From NCBI GenBank assembly GCA_037974665.1, contig CM075768.1, positions 67,173,816 to 67,237,815 of the forward strand: a stretch of DNA of 64,000 bases, given 5' to 3'. Shown one piece after another: positions 36,579 to 47,886 of the stretch. This stretch comes from Ehretia macrophylla. Its lineage: Eukaryota > Streptophyta > Magnoliopsida > Boraginales > Ehretiaceae. Below the pieces are notes generated by a model, which made no database searches, was not told the origin of the DNA, and saw only the letters and a list, made by a program, of their open reading frames with translations. The translations under genes and the position numbers were made by a program. Numbering within the stretch: position 1 is the stretch's first letter; each line of letters begins with the position of its first letter.

Positions 36579-37135
36579 TTTTCAATTTTTTTTGCTCTGG
36601 TTAGGGTTGCCAAGATACTTTATCCACCAAATCACTATTACCGAATCCCACAGAACATTGGGCAAGACAACTTCGCTTCACGTAGAGGCCGGGCCTGCAA
36701 ACCGAGGGCATAGGGTTTGTGACCAGGTCTCCGTCGCTCCTGTGTGCATAACTTTTGTTCCGTAAGGAGTTACGCGGCGCACAACATACCGTTCCAAAGC
36801 TCTCTGAGAGCTCTACGACGGGGGCAGCGAGCATGCTCGCTGTGCCCATTTTTAGAGCCCAAAATCAAATGTGTTCATTAGTTTCAGGATATTTTTCATC
36901 TTTTGCTCTGTTTTTCTGTCCCGGATCATACGTTGTGAACTGTTAAAAGGACGACAACCTGACTCGTGGGACATCATAGGGCCCTACAATGTATCGATAT
37001 CACGTCTTGCGAGGATGCTGCGTTGTTGAAGAGGATGGGCTGTCGTTAAGCCCATTGGGCCTTTTGAATGGTCCGTCTCTCTAGGCTGGGATTGTGAACC
37101 TTTAACACATATAGGAATTGTGCCCTCAACATGAC

Positions 37136-37254
37136 GAGTGCAATTGTACCAGCACTAATTCACCGGATCCCATCAGATCTACGAAGTTAAGCGTGTTTGG
37201 GTGAGAGTAGTACTAGGATGGGTGACCCCCTGGGAAGTCCTCGTGTTGCACCCC
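37136..37254 (+). rRNA. 5S rRNA copy 37, diverged
   Basis: 119 nt. Differences are G2A, G7A, C10T, A11G, G25T, A43T, C46A, C61T and C67T. Confidence 0.92.
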
Positions 37255-37801
37255 CATTTCAATTTTTTTTGGCTGGTTAAGTTTGCCAAGATACTTTATC
37301 CACCCATTCTCTATTATCGAATCCCACCGAACATTAGGCAAGACAACATTGCTACACGTAGAGGCTGGGCCCGTAAACCGAGGGCGTAGGGTTTATGACC
37401 AGGTTTCTGTCGCTCCTGTGCCCATAACATTTGATCCGTAAGTAGTTACTTGGCGCACAACATACTGTTGCAAAGATCTCTGAGAGCTCTACGACGGGGG
37501 CAGCCAACTTGCTCGTTTGTGGAGCCCAAAATCGAACGTTTTCATCAATTTCAAGAGACTTTTCTTTTTTTGCCTATTTTTCCATCCCGTATTGTACGTC
37601 GTGAGCTGTTAAAAGGATGACAACCTGACTCGTGGTGCATTAGAGGGCCCAACAATGTGTTGATATCACGCCTTGCGAGGATGCTGCGTTGTTGAAGTGG
37701 ATGGGTAGTCGTTAAGCCCATTGGGCCTTTTGAATGGGCCATCTCTCTAGCCTGGCACTGTGAACCGTTAACACATATAGGAATTGTGCCCTCATCATGA
37801 T

Positions 37802-37920
37802 GGGTGCGATCATACCAGCACTAATGCACCGGATCCTATCAGAACTTCGAAGTTAAGCGTGCTTGGGCGAGAGTAGTACAAGGATGGGTGACCCCCTGGC
37901 AAGTCCTCGTGTTGCACCCC
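37802..37920 (+). rRNA. 5S rRNA copy 38, near consensus
   Basis: 119 nt with four differences: C36T, C46T, T79A and G99C. Confidence 0.96.
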
Positions 37921-38478
37921 ATTTTCAATTTTTTTTGTCCTATATAGGGTTGCCAGGATACTTTATCCTCCAAATCTCTATTACCGAATCTCATGGAACA
38001 TTGGGCAAGACAACTTCGCTTCACGTAGGGGCCGGGCCCGCAAACCGAGGGTGTAGGGTTTGTGACCAGGTCTCCGTCGCTCCGGTGCCCTTAACTTTTG
38101 ATCCATAAGGAGTTACGCGGTGCACAACATACCGTTGCAAAGCTCTCTGTGAGCTCTACGACGGGGGCAGCTAGCTTGCTCGTTGTGCCCATTTTTGAAG
38201 CCCAAAATGAAATGTTTTCATCAGTTTCAGGACACTTTTCTTCGTTTGCCCTATTTTTTCGTCCCGGATCGTACGTCGTGAGCTGTTAAAAGGACGACAA
38301 TCTGACTTGCGGTACATCTGAGGGCCCTACAATGTGTCGATATCACGTCTTTCGAGGATGCTGCGTTATTAAAGTGGATGGGTTGTCATTAAGCCCATTG
38401 GGCTTTTTGAATGGGCCATCTCTCTAGGCTGGCACTGTGAACCGTTAACACTTATAGGAATTGTGCCCTCAACTTGAC

Positions 38479-38596
38479 GGGTGCGATCATTCCAACACTA
38501 ATGCAACGGATCCCATCAGAACTCCGAAGTTAAGCGTGCTTGAGAAGAGTAGTACTAGGATGGGTGACCCCCTAGGAAGTCCTCGTGTTGCACCCC
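38479..38596 (+). rRNA. 5S rRNA copy 39, 1-nt deletion
   Basis: 118 nt. CTTGAGAAGAG replaces CTTGGGCGAGAG at nt 61-72, changing the intermediate promoter element. Also A13T, G17A, C28A and G97A. Confidence 0.92.
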
Positions 38597-38982
38597 CTTT
38601 TCAAATTTTTTTGCCCTGGTTAGGATTGCCAAGATACTTTATCCTCCAAATCTCTATTACCAAATCCCACGGAACATTGGGCAAGACAACTTTGCTTCAC
38701 CTAGAAGCCGGGCACACAAACCGTGGGCGTAGGGCTTGTGACCAGGTCTCCGTCGCTCCGGTGCCCACAACTTTTGATCCGTAAAGAGTTACGGGAGGCA
38801 CAGCATACCGTTGCAACGCTCTCCAAGAGCTCTACGACAATGGCATCCAGCTTGCTCGCTATGCCCTTTTTGGTGCCCAAAATTGAATGTTTTCATCAGT
38901 TTCAGGACACTTTTCTTCTTTTGCCCTGTTTTTCTGTCCCGTATCATACGTCGTGAGCTGTTAAAATGAGGACAACCTGACT

Positions 38983-38987
38983 CGCGG
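38983..38987 (+). repeat. Left target site duplication CGCGG
   Basis: CGCGG before TGTGATAACCCG, repeated at 41552-41556. The intact spacer reads GACTCGCGGTACATC. Confidence 0.93.
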
Positions 38988-39762
38988 TGTGATAACCCGA
39001 ACTTGGCATGCATTTAAAGGCATTTAATTGCATTTAATTAAGTGACATCTTAAATGTTAGCATTGGATTTGCGTTTATTTTTAGTTAAACATTTATTTGA
39101 AGCTTTATTTTCATATTTCTTTTAGAAGTAACTAGATAGTACTTGAGCTAATTATTCTAATGGAATATCAACAATTTTTTCATATTAATGTCAATCGGTT
39201 TTATTTTTCTTGCACTTAAAGGCTCAGTTTTCAATAAAATGGAAAGTAGGTACGAGCCGGAGTAAATTTTAAACTATAATTCTTTTCAAAATGATATATT
39301 TCTTAGATTCTTCGAGATTTAATTGTTATTCTTTTGTTGTCGCAACGTGCATTGCATATCGAGAGCGTTAGCTAGGAAAACGGATTCCAGTCCTCAGCAA
39401 ATAGTGAAACTAGTATTTAGATGACTTAAATTTTATATTTTAATTGTTACTAGCTAGAATTAATTTTGGTGTTAGTTATTTAGCTTAAAAATGCACAAAA
39501 ATAAGCCATTTTGATTTGTTTTAAGTTGTTTGACCAACCTTGACCAAAGCTTTGACCCTTTTGACCTTGTCATCTTTTTAATAGCCTAATTTAGCACAAA
39601 ATAAAGAAAAAAACAGAACTGAACAGCAGCTTAGCAAGGCCGAAAATATGAGGAGAAAAAAAAAAGATTTCAAGCCAAAATCTTCATTTCTTCGCGGGAG
39701 CTTGCACGGGGTGATTTCCGAGGCATCCTACGAGGTCTTCCTAGCGTCTAGAAGCGTCTAAG

Positions 39763-40957
39763 GTGAGGGTTTCATCGTTATTTGCGCATTTGAAAATTTT
39801 GTATCTAAATTTTGATTTTTGGATTTTATGCGTAGATTGTTGTTTTAATCATTTTGTTGCTTAAAGAATGTTCCTTGTTGATTGTAGAACATGTATTTAT
39901 AGCTTTTTAATATTTTATGCGGTTAAATGTTGAGATTGCAATTTAAATTGATTAATGAATAGTGTTTTGTGAATAGTAAACCCTTGGAACGATGAACTTG
40001 CCCCGTTATGCTGTCCGTTGATGTGAAAATGTGCTAGGTATGCTAGAATGCCTAAATGTGTGGTTTAATTGGAATGTGTAATGGAAAAACGGCTTAGTGA
40101 AAGTTGGGGTCGTTTAGGTCGACTTTAACATTTTCTTGTTTTGCGTGATGGCATTGTTTCGGGAGCCCATGGAAGCACTTTTGGTGCAGTCGTGGTGTTG
40201 GTTGGGTGTGTGGTGGGTATAGTTGTAGTTCAAACGAGCAAAGGGGGAAAATCGGGCTTTGCACGAATTCTAGGGTTAAGTAGGGTTTCGGAGTCTCTAG
40301 ACGTGCCTTATAGTGACCTAGGAGGATTGGTGAAGTCGGTTTCCAAGACTCGTGGTTCGTTTGAAAGTAGTGGCGTTTTGAAAGTTGGGGCATTTTTGGT
40401 AATTTTGTGTGTTTCATGTTTATATTGCTTGTTATGCTTGCTAATGCTTATTCCGCTTGTTAGAGTTGGTTGCTGATTGAAATGTTTATCCATTGTTAAT
40501 AATGCTTGATATCTTGTTTATCGCTCGTTTATCGCCTTGTATCGAGTCTTGCATTGCATAGTATCTCGCGCGTGAGTGATGGGCCTCTCTGGGTAGCCTC
40601 GGGTTGCCAGTGTTGGTTGCTCTAGCTCCGCTGCTATTCCCTCTTCTCGCTTGGGTTGCCTCCCAGGGAGATTTGGGTCGTCGATTGATGGATACTTCCG
40701 GGGTATTCCAAACTGGTGTTATAAGGTGGTTTGGGACGGCGCGTCATCGTTAAAGTCATCGGAATCGTGATCAGTACATTACTCGCTCGAGTGTACCATA
40801 GCCTTCAAAGTGTGGTATAGCTTTGATTGGTTGTGTTAATGCTTTCTTTAGTTGTTTAATTGCATTGCACGATCTTCTTTCTCTCCAATTCGATATATGT
40901 CTCTCCCTCACTGAGTATACGTGTTGTGTATACTCACTCCTCACCACCACATTTCAG
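39763..40957 (+). other. Intron-like segment in the family A solo LTR
   Basis: Begins after CTAAG with GTGAGGGTTTC and ends at CCACATTTCAG, 1,195 bp. Its flanks match the family B intron-like segments although the interior is largely different. The acidic frame after the acceptor is not preserved here. Confidence 0.35.
40912..40936 (+). other. LTR stem-loop TGAGTATAC/GTATACTCA
   Basis: A perfect 9-bp stem with loop GTGTTGT, preceded by CCCTCAC and followed by CTCC. It is the longest of the equivalent stems in the LTRs of this window. Confidence 0.75.
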
Positions 40958-41551
40958 AAAATGCCATGTTAGCTGGAAAGTTCATGATTTCGTGAAAGTC
41001 CCTGCTTGAAGAGTTGTCTTGCGTGCCTATGTGGCTTGAGTTCTCAAAGTTGTAAAGTTGTATGCTTTTATGTTGTATGTAATTATTGTTAAAAGAAATG
41101 TAATATAAATCTAGATAAGTAGTTGGAATAGTTTGATAAGTTAGATTATGTATATAGTTAATGTAGCTTAACTTCAATGCATGGTTGTAATGTCCAAAGG
41201 AAAAGAATCAGAATGGCATGATAGTTTATTTTATGCAGTAGCTTAGTATGGTTTAATTGCCTAGATTGAAGGTACTTGTCAAAATGAAGAGATAGGATAG
41301 CTTTTAAATTGGAAATGTATGTATACTTGCTGAGTTTAATTGTTGAGAACCGAGGCTCGGATGGCCTTGAGGTGGTTGAATGTTTGGACATGGTATTGGT
41401 CCCCTTTTATGCTGTCGCAGGTTTTGCTTTTCGCCTAGAAACAGGGGAGACTCCGTCCGTTTTCCCTGAAAATTTATGCCCGGGTTTGGTTTGGGTTGTG
41501 TTTAGATCGATTGATAGAACTCCCGGTCTCGAGAGGGATCGGGGTGTTACA

Positions 41552-41556
41552 CGCGG
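41552..41556 (+). repeat. Right target site duplication CGCGG
   Basis: CGCGG after GGGGTGTTACA, followed by the normal spacer TACATCAGAGGGCCC. Confidence 0.93.
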
Positions 41557-41722
41557 TACATCAGAGGGCCCTACAACGTGTCGATATCACGTCTTGCGAG
41601 GATGCTGCGCTGTTGAAGTGGATGGGTTGTCGTTAAGCCCATTGGGCCTTTTGAATGGGCCATCTCTCTAGGCTGGCACTGTGAACCGTTAACACATATA
41701 GGAATTGTGCCCTCATCATGAC

Positions 41723-41841
41723 GGGTGCAATCATACTAGCACTAATGCAACGGATCCCATCAGAACTCCGAAGTTTAGCGTGCTTGGGCGAGAGTAGTAC
41801 AAGGATGGGTGACCCCCTGGGAAGTCCTCGTGTTGCACCCT
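41723..41841 (+). rRNA. 5S rRNA copy 40
   Basis: 119 nt. Differences are G7A, C15T, C28A, A54T, T79A and C119T. A54T falls in the A-box region. Confidence 0.93.
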
Positions 41842-42397
41842 TTTCAATTTTTTTTGCCCTGGTTAGGATTGCCAAGATATTTTATCCTCCAAATGTCTAA
41901 TACCGACTCCCACGAAACATTGGGCAAGACAACTTCGCTTCACGTAGAAGCCGGGCCCACAAACTGAGGGCGTAGGGTTTGTGACCGGGTCTCTGTCGCT
42001 CCAGTGCGTACAACTTTTGATCCGTAAGGAGTTACGCGGCGCAGAGTATACCGTTGCAAAGCTCTCTGAGAGCTCTACGACGGGGGCAGCCAATTTGCTC
42101 GCTGTGCCTATTTTTGAAGCCCAAAATTGAATGTTTTCATCAATTTCAGGACACTGTTCTTCGTTTGCCCTATTTTTCCGTCCAGGATCGTACGTCGTGA
42201 GCTGTTAAAAGGACGACAACCAGACTAGCAGTACATAAGAGGGCCCTACAATGTGTCGATGTCACGTCTTGTGACAATACTGCGTTATTGAAGCGGATAG
42301 GTTGTCGTTAAGCCCATTGGGCCTTTTGAGTTGGCCATCTCTCTAGGCTGGCACTGTGGTTCGTTAACACATATAGGAATTGTGCCCTCAACTTGAC

Positions 42398-42516
42398 GGG
42401 TGAGATCATACCAGCAATAATGCAAAGGATCCCATCAGAACTCCGAAGTTAAGCGTGCGTGGTCGAGAGTAGTACTAGGATGGGTGACCCCCTGTGAAGT
42501 CCTCGTGTTGCACCCC
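42398..42516 (+). rRNA. 5S rRNA copy 41
   Basis: 119 nt. Differences are C6A, C20A, C28A, C29A, T62G, G66T and G98T. Confidence 0.94.
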
Positions 42517-42986
42517 CTTTTCAATTTTTTTTGCCCTGGTTAAGGTTGCCAATATACTTTATCTACCGAATCTCTATTACCGAATCCAAGGAACATTGGG
42601 CAAGACAACTTCGCTTCACGTAGAGGCCGGGCCCGCAAACCGAGGGCGTAGGGTTTGTGACCAGGTCTCCGTCGCTCCGGTGCCCATAACATTTGATCCG
42701 TAAGGAGTTATGCGGCGCACAGCATACCGTTGCAAAGCTTTCTGAGAGCTCTACGACGGGGGTAGCCAGCTTGCTCGCTGTGCCCTTTTTGGAGCCCAAA
42801 ATCGAATTTGTTCATCAGTTTCAGAACACTTTTCTTCTTTTGCCCTGTTTTTTCGTCCCGGATCATACGCCGTGAGCTGTTAAAAGGACGACAACCTGAC
42901 TCGCGGTACATCAGTGGGCCCTACAACGCGTCGATATCACGTCTTGCGAGGATGCTGTGTTGTTGAAGCGGATGGGTTGTCGTTAA

Positions 42987-43011
42987 GCCCATTGGGCCTT
43001 TTGAATGGGCC
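42987..43011. promoter_or_regulatory. Site II-like inverted TGGGCC motifs upstream of 5S
   Basis: GCCCATTGGGCC and TGAATGGGCC sit about 62-86 bp before copy 42. They form a 7-bp inverted repeat (GCCCATT/AATGGGC) and carry TGGGCC on both strands, the core of the site II elements bound by plant TCP factors. Nearly every unit in the window keeps them. A regulatory role is inference. Confidence 0.45.
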
Positions 43012-43044
43012 ATCTCTCTAGGCTAGTGCTGTGAACCGTTAACA

Positions 43045-43072
43045 CATATAGGAATTGTGCCCTCAACATGAC
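43045..43072 (+). promoter_or_regulatory. 5S upstream promoter (representative, copy 42)
   Basis: CATATAGG at -28 to -21, GC at -14/-13 and C at -1. These match the plant 5S upstream elements (TATA-like box near -28, GC near -12, C at -1). Almost every unit has the same arrangement. Confidence 0.8.
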
Positions 43073-43191
43073 GGGTGCAAACATACCACCACTAATGCAC
43101 TAGATCCCATCAGAACTCTGAAGTTAAGCGTGCTTGGGCTAGAGTTGTACTAGGATGGGTGACCCCCTGGGAAGTCCTCGTGTTGTACCCC
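43073..43191 (+). rRNA. 5S rRNA copy 42
   Basis: 119 nt. Differences are G7A, T9A, G17C, C29T, G30A, C47T, G68T, A74T and C114T. G7A, G17C, G30A, C47T and G68T are shared with copy 43. Confidence 0.93.
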
Positions 43192-43192
43192 C

Positions 43193-43207
43193 TTTTCAAT
43201 TTTTTTT
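43193..43207 (+). terminator. Pol III T-run terminator (representative, copy 42)
   Basis: TTTTCAATTTTTTTT starts two bases after the gene: a T4 followed by a T8. Nearly all units keep this pair of T-runs, as expected for RNA polymerase III termination. Confidence 0.85.
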
Positions 43208-43748
43208 GCGCTGGTTAGGGTTGCCAAGGTACTTTATCCTCTAAATCTCTATTACCAAATCCCACGGAACATTGGGCAAGACAACTTCGCTTCACGAAGA
43301 GGCCGGGCCCGCAAACCGAGGGCGTAGGGTTTGTGACCAGGTCTCCGTCGCTCCGGTGCCCATAACTTTTGATCCGTAAGGAGTTACGCGACGCATAACA
43401 TACCGTTGCAAAGCTCTCTGACAGATCTACGACGGGGGCAGCCAGCTTGCTCGCTGTGCCCTTTTTGGAGCACAAAATCGAATGTGTTCATCAGTTTCAG
43501 GACACTTTTCTTCTTTTGCCCTGTTTTTCCGTCCCGGATCGTACGTCGTGAGCTGTTAAAAGGATGACAACCTGACTCGCGGTACATCACAGGGCCCTAC
43601 AACGTGTCGATATCACGTCCTGCGAGGATGCTGAGTTGTAGAAGCTGATGGGTTGTCGTTAAGCCCATTGGGTCTTTTGAATGGGCCATCTCTCTAGGCT
43701 GGCACTGTGAATCATTAACACATATACGAATTGTGCCCACAACATGAC

Positions 43749-43867
43749 GGGTGCAATCAAACCACCACTAATGCACCAGATCCCAACAGAACTCTGAAGT
43801 TAAGTGTGCTTGGGCTAGAGTAGTGCTTGGATGGCTGACCCCCTGGGAAGTACACGTGTTGTACCCC
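43749..43867 (+). rRNA. 5S rRNA copy 43, most diverged full-length copy
   Basis: 119 nt with about 14 differences, including G7A, T12A, G17C, T38A, C57T, A77G, A80T, G87C, C104A, T106A and C114T. It is probably a pseudogene. Confidence 0.9.
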
Positions 43868-44425
43868 CATTTCAATTTTTTTTGCCCTGGTTAGGGTTGC
43901 CGAGATACTTTATCGACCAAATATCTATTACCGAATCCCACGGAACATTGGGCAAGAGAACTTCGCTTCACGTAGAGGCCGGGCCCGCAAATTGAGGGCG
44001 TAGGGTTTGTGACCAGGTCTTCGTTGCTCTGGTGCCCATAACTTTTGATCCGTAAGGAGTTATATGGTGCACAACATACCGCTGCAAAGCTCTCTGAGAG
44101 CTCTGCGACGGGGGCAGCCAGCTTGCTCACTGTGCCCGTTTCAGGAGCCCAAAATTGAACGTTTTCATCAGTTTCAGGAGACTTTTCTTCTTTTGCCCTG
44201 TTTTTTCATCTCGTATCCTATGTCATGAGTGGTTAAAAGGATGACAACCTGACTCGTGGTACATCAGAGGGCCCTACAACGTGTCGATATCATGTCTTGC
44301 GAGGATGCTGCGTTGTTGAAGCAGATGGGTTGTCGTTAAGCCCATTGGGCCTTTTGAATGGGCCATCTCTCTAGGCTGGCATTGTGAACTGTTAACACAT
44401 ATAGGAATTGTGCCCTCATCATGAC

Positions 44426-44544
44426 GGGTGTGATCATACCAGCACTAAAGCAACGGATCCCATCAGAACTCCGAAGTTAAGCGTGCTTGGGCGAGAGTAA
44501 TACTAGGATAGGTGATCCCGTGGCAAGTCCTCGTGTTGCACCCC
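44426..44544 (+). rRNA. 5S rRNA copy 44
   Basis: 119 nt. Differences are C6T, T24A, C28A, G75A, G85A, C91T, C95G and G99C. Confidence 0.93.
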
Positions 44545-45102
44545 CTTTTCAATTTTTTTTGCCATGGTTAGGATTGCCAAGATACTTTATCCTCCAAATC
44601 TCTATTACCGAATCCCACGGAACATTGGGCAAGACAACTTCGCTTCACGTAGAGGCCGGGTCCACAAACCGAGGGCGTAGGGTTTGTGACCAGGTCTCCG
44701 TCGCTCCGATGCCCATAACTTTTGATCCGTAAGGAGTTACGCGGCGCACAGCATACCGTTGCAAAGCTCTCAAAGAGCTCTACGACAAGGGCAGCCAGCT
44801 TGCTCGCTGTGCCTATTTTTGAAGCCAAAAATTGAATGTTTTCATTAGTTTCAAGACACTTTTCTTCGTTTGCCCTATTTTTTCATCCCGGATCATACGT
44901 CGTGAACTGTTAAAAGGATGACAACCTGACTCGCGTAACATCAGAGGGCCCTACTATGCGTCGATATCACATCTTGCAAGGATGCTACGTTATTGAAGCA
45001 AATGGGTTATCGATAAGCCCAATGGGCCTTTTGAATGGGCCATCTCTCTAGGTTGCGACTGTGAACCGTTAACACATATTGGAATTGTGGCCTCAACTTG
45101 AT

Positions 45103-45221
45103 GGGTGCGATCATACCAGCACTAATGCAACGGATCCTATCAGAACTCCGAAGTTAAGCGTGCTTGGGTGAGAGTAGTACTAGGATGGGTGACCCCCTGG
45201 GAAGTCCTCGTGTTGCACCCC
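45103..45221 (+). rRNA. 5S rRNA copy 45, near consensus
   Basis: 119 nt with only C28A, C36T and C67T. Among the best candidates in the window for a functional gene. Confidence 0.97.
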
Positions 45222-45778
45222 CTTTTCAATTTTTTTTGCCATGGTTAGGGTTGTTAAGATACTTTATCCACCAAATTTCTATTACCGAATCCCATGGAAC
45301 ATTGGGCAAGACTACTTCGCTTCACGTAGAGGCCGGGCCCGCAAACCGAGGGCGTAGGGTTTGTGACCAGGTCTCCGTCGCTCCGGTGCCCATAACATTT
45401 GATCCGTAAGGAGTTACGCGGCCAACAGCATACCGTTGCAAAGCTCTCTGAGAGCTGTACGACTAGTGCAGCCAGCGTGCTTGCTGTGCCCCCTTTTGGA
45501 GTCCAAAATCGAATGTTTTCATCAGTTTCAGGACACTTTTCTCCTTTTGCCCTATTTTTTTGTCCCGTATCGTACATCGTGAGCTGTTAAAAGGACGACA
45601 ACCTGACTCGCGGTACATCAGAGGCCCTACAACGTGTCAATATCACGTCTTGCGAGGATGCTGCATTGTTGAAGCGGATGGGTTGTTGTTAAGCCCATTG
45701 GGCCTTTTGAATGGGCCATCTCTCTATGCTGGCACTGTGAACCGTAAACACATATAGGAATTGCGACCTCATCATGAC

Positions 45779-45897
45779 GGTTGCGATCATACCAGCACTA
45801 ATGCAACGGATCCCATAAGAACTCCGAAGTTAAGCATGCTTGGGCGAGAATAGTACTAGGATGGGTGCCCCCCTGGGAAGTCCTCGTGGTACACCCC
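45779..45897 (+). rRNA. 5S rRNA copy 46
   Basis: 119 nt. Differences are G3T, C28A, C39A, G58A, G72A, A90C, T111G and G113A; the terminal helix is damaged on both strands. Confidence 0.92.
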
Positions 45898-46454
45898 CTT
45901 TTCAATTTTTTTTGCCCTGGTTAGGATTGCCAAGATACTTTATCCTCCAAATCTCTATTACCAAATCCCACGGAACATTGGGCAAGACAACTTCGCTTCA
46001 CGTAGAAGCCGGGCCAGCAAACCGAGGCCATAGGGTTTGTGACCAAGTCTCCGTCGCTCCGGGGCCCAGAACTTTCTGTCGGTAAGGAGTTACGTGGCGC
46101 ACAGCATACCGTTGCAAAGCTCTCTATGAGCTCTACAACGGGGGCAGCCAGCTTGCTCGCTGTGCCTATTTTTGCAGCCCAAAATCGAATGTTTTCATCA
46201 GTTTTAGTACACTTTTCTTCGTTTGTCTATTTTTCTGTCCCGGACCGTACGTCGTGAGCTGTTAAAAGGACGACAACCTGACTCGCGGTACATCAGAGGG
46301 CCCTACAACGTGACGATATCATGTCTTGCGAGGATGCTACGTTATTGAAGCGGATAGGTTCTCGTTAAGCCCATTGGGCCTTTTGAATGGGCCATCTGTC
46401 TAGGCTGGCACTGTGAACCTTTAACACATATAGGAATTGTGCCATCAACATGAC

Positions 46455-46573
46455 GGGTGCGATCATACTAGCACTAATGCCACAGATCCCATCAGAACTC
46501 CGAAGTTAAGCGTGCTTGGGCGAGAGTAGTACTAGGATAGGTGACCCCTTGGGAAGTCCTCGTGTTGCACCCC
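46455..46573 (+). rRNA. 5S rRNA copy 47
   Basis: 119 nt. Differences are C15T, A27C, C28A, G30A, G85A and C95T. Confidence 0.95.
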
Positions 46574-47131
46574 CATTTCATTTTTTTTTCACCTGGTTAG
46601 GGTTGCCAAGATACTTTATCCAACAAATCTCTATTACCGAATCCCACGGAGCATTGGGCATGACAACTTCGCTTCACATAGAGGCCAAGCCCGCAAACCG
46701 AGGGCGTAGGGGTTGTGACCATGTCTCCGTCGCTCCGGTGCCCATAACATTTGATCCATAAGGAGTTACACAGCGCACAGCATACCGTTGCAAAGCTCTC
46801 TGAGAGCTCTACGACGAGGGCAACCAGCTTGCTCGCTTTGCCCATTTTTGGAGCCCAAAATTGAATGTTTTCATCAGTTTTAGGACACTTTTCTTCTGTT
46901 GCCCTGTTTTTCCGTCCCGAATCGTACGTCGTGAGCTGTTAAAAGGACGACAACCTGACTCGCGGTACATCAGAGGGCCCTACAACGTGTCGATATCACG
47001 TCTTGCGAGGATGCTGCAATGTTGAAGCGGATGGGTTGTCGTTAAGCCCATTGGGCCTTTTGAATAGGCCATCTCTCTAGGCTGGCACTGTGAACCGTTA
47101 ACAAATATAGGAATTGTGCCCTCAATATGAC

Positions 47132-47250
47132 GGGTGTGATCATTCAAGCATTAATGCTTTGAATCCCATCAGAACACCGAAGTTAAGCGTGCTTGGGCGA
47201 GAGTAGTACTAGGATGGGTGACCCCTTGGGAAGTCCTCGTGTTGCACCCC
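47132..47250 (+). rRNA. 5S rRNA copy 48
   Basis: 119 nt. Differences are C6T, A13T, C15A, C20T, G31A, T45A, C95T and TTT in place of ACC at nt 27-29. Confidence 0.93.
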
Positions 47251-47367
47251 CTTTTCAATTTTTTTTGCCCAGGTTAGGGTTGCCAAGTTAGGATGGGTGA
47301 CCCCCTGGGAAGTCCTCGTGTTGCACCCCCTTTTCAATTTCTTTTGCCCTGGTTAGGGTTGCCAAGA
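47210..47367 (+). repeat. 79-bp tandem duplication of 5S 3' end plus spacer
   Basis: 47210-47288 and 47289-47367 are near-identical 79-bp blocks, each holding the last 41 nt of the 5S gene and the first 38 nt of spacer. The junction reads GGGTTGCCAAG/TTAGGATGGG. It explains the 755-bp spacing between copies 48 and 49. Confidence 0.93.
47289..47329 (+). pseudogene. 5S rRNA 3' fragment (nt 79-119)
   Basis: A 41-nt piece carrying the C-box region and the 3' end of helix I only, made by the 79-bp duplication. It lacks the A-box and cannot give a 5S rRNA. Confidence 0.93.
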
Positions 47368-47886
47368 TACTTTATCCTCCAAATCTCTATTACCGAATCC
47401 CACGGAACATTGGGCAAAACAACTTCGCTTCACGTAGAGGTCGAGCCCGCAAACCGAGGGCGTAGGGTTTGTGACCAGGTCTCCGTCGCTTCGGTTCCCA
47501 TAACTTTTGGCCCGTAAGGAGTTACGCGGTGCATAGCATACCGTTGCAAAGTTCTCTAAGAGCTCTACGACGGGGGCAACTAGCTTGCCTGCTGTGACCT
47601 TTTTTGGAGCACAAAATCGAACGTTTTAGCAGTTTCAGGACACTTTTCTTCTTTTTCCTTGTTTTTTCGTCCCGGATCGTACATCATGCGCTGTTAAAAG
47701 GACGACAACTTGACACACGGTACATCAGAGGGCCCTACAACGTGTCGATATCACATTTTGCGAGGATGCTGCGTTGTTGAAGGAGATGTGTTGTCGTTAA
47801 GCCCATTGGGCCTTTTGAATGGGCCATCTCTCTAGGCTGGCACTGTGAACCGTTAACACATATAGGAATTGTGCCCTCAAGATGAC

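Larger units (their letters stand above)
36054..38987 (+). repeat. 5S rDNA tandem array, segment 2 (3 genes)
   Basis: Resumes mid-spacer after the family B element and continues to the family A solo LTR. It holds three full units, of which the one between copies 37 and 38 is short (666 bp). That unit has lost about 10 bp near 37515, where CAACTTGCTCG runs directly into TTTGTGGAGCCC. Confidence 0.96.
38988..41551 (+). mobile_element. Solo LTR, family A (2,564 bp)
   Basis: Starts TGTGATAACCCG, ends GGGGTGTTACA and is flanked by CGCGG TSDs. It contains no PBS, PPT or gag-pol frame, so it is a solo LTR, most likely left by LTR-LTR recombination. Its right ~1,780 bp aligns with 1-1774. Landmarks: donor-like AAG/GTGAGGG at 39763; a stem-loop GGATAC-TTCCGGG-GTATTCC at 40690-40709; the 9-bp stem-loop at 40912-40936; an acceptor-like ACATTTCAG ending at 40957. 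The superfamily cannot be proved without coding sequence; the 5-bp TSD and end sequences suit Ty3/gypsy. Confidence 0.88.

Noticed and set aside
38988..41551. A full-length small retrotransposon at this site
   Set aside because: There are no internal LTR repeats, PBS or PPT between the TSDs, and the sequence aligns to one LTR of family A, so a solo LTR fits better.
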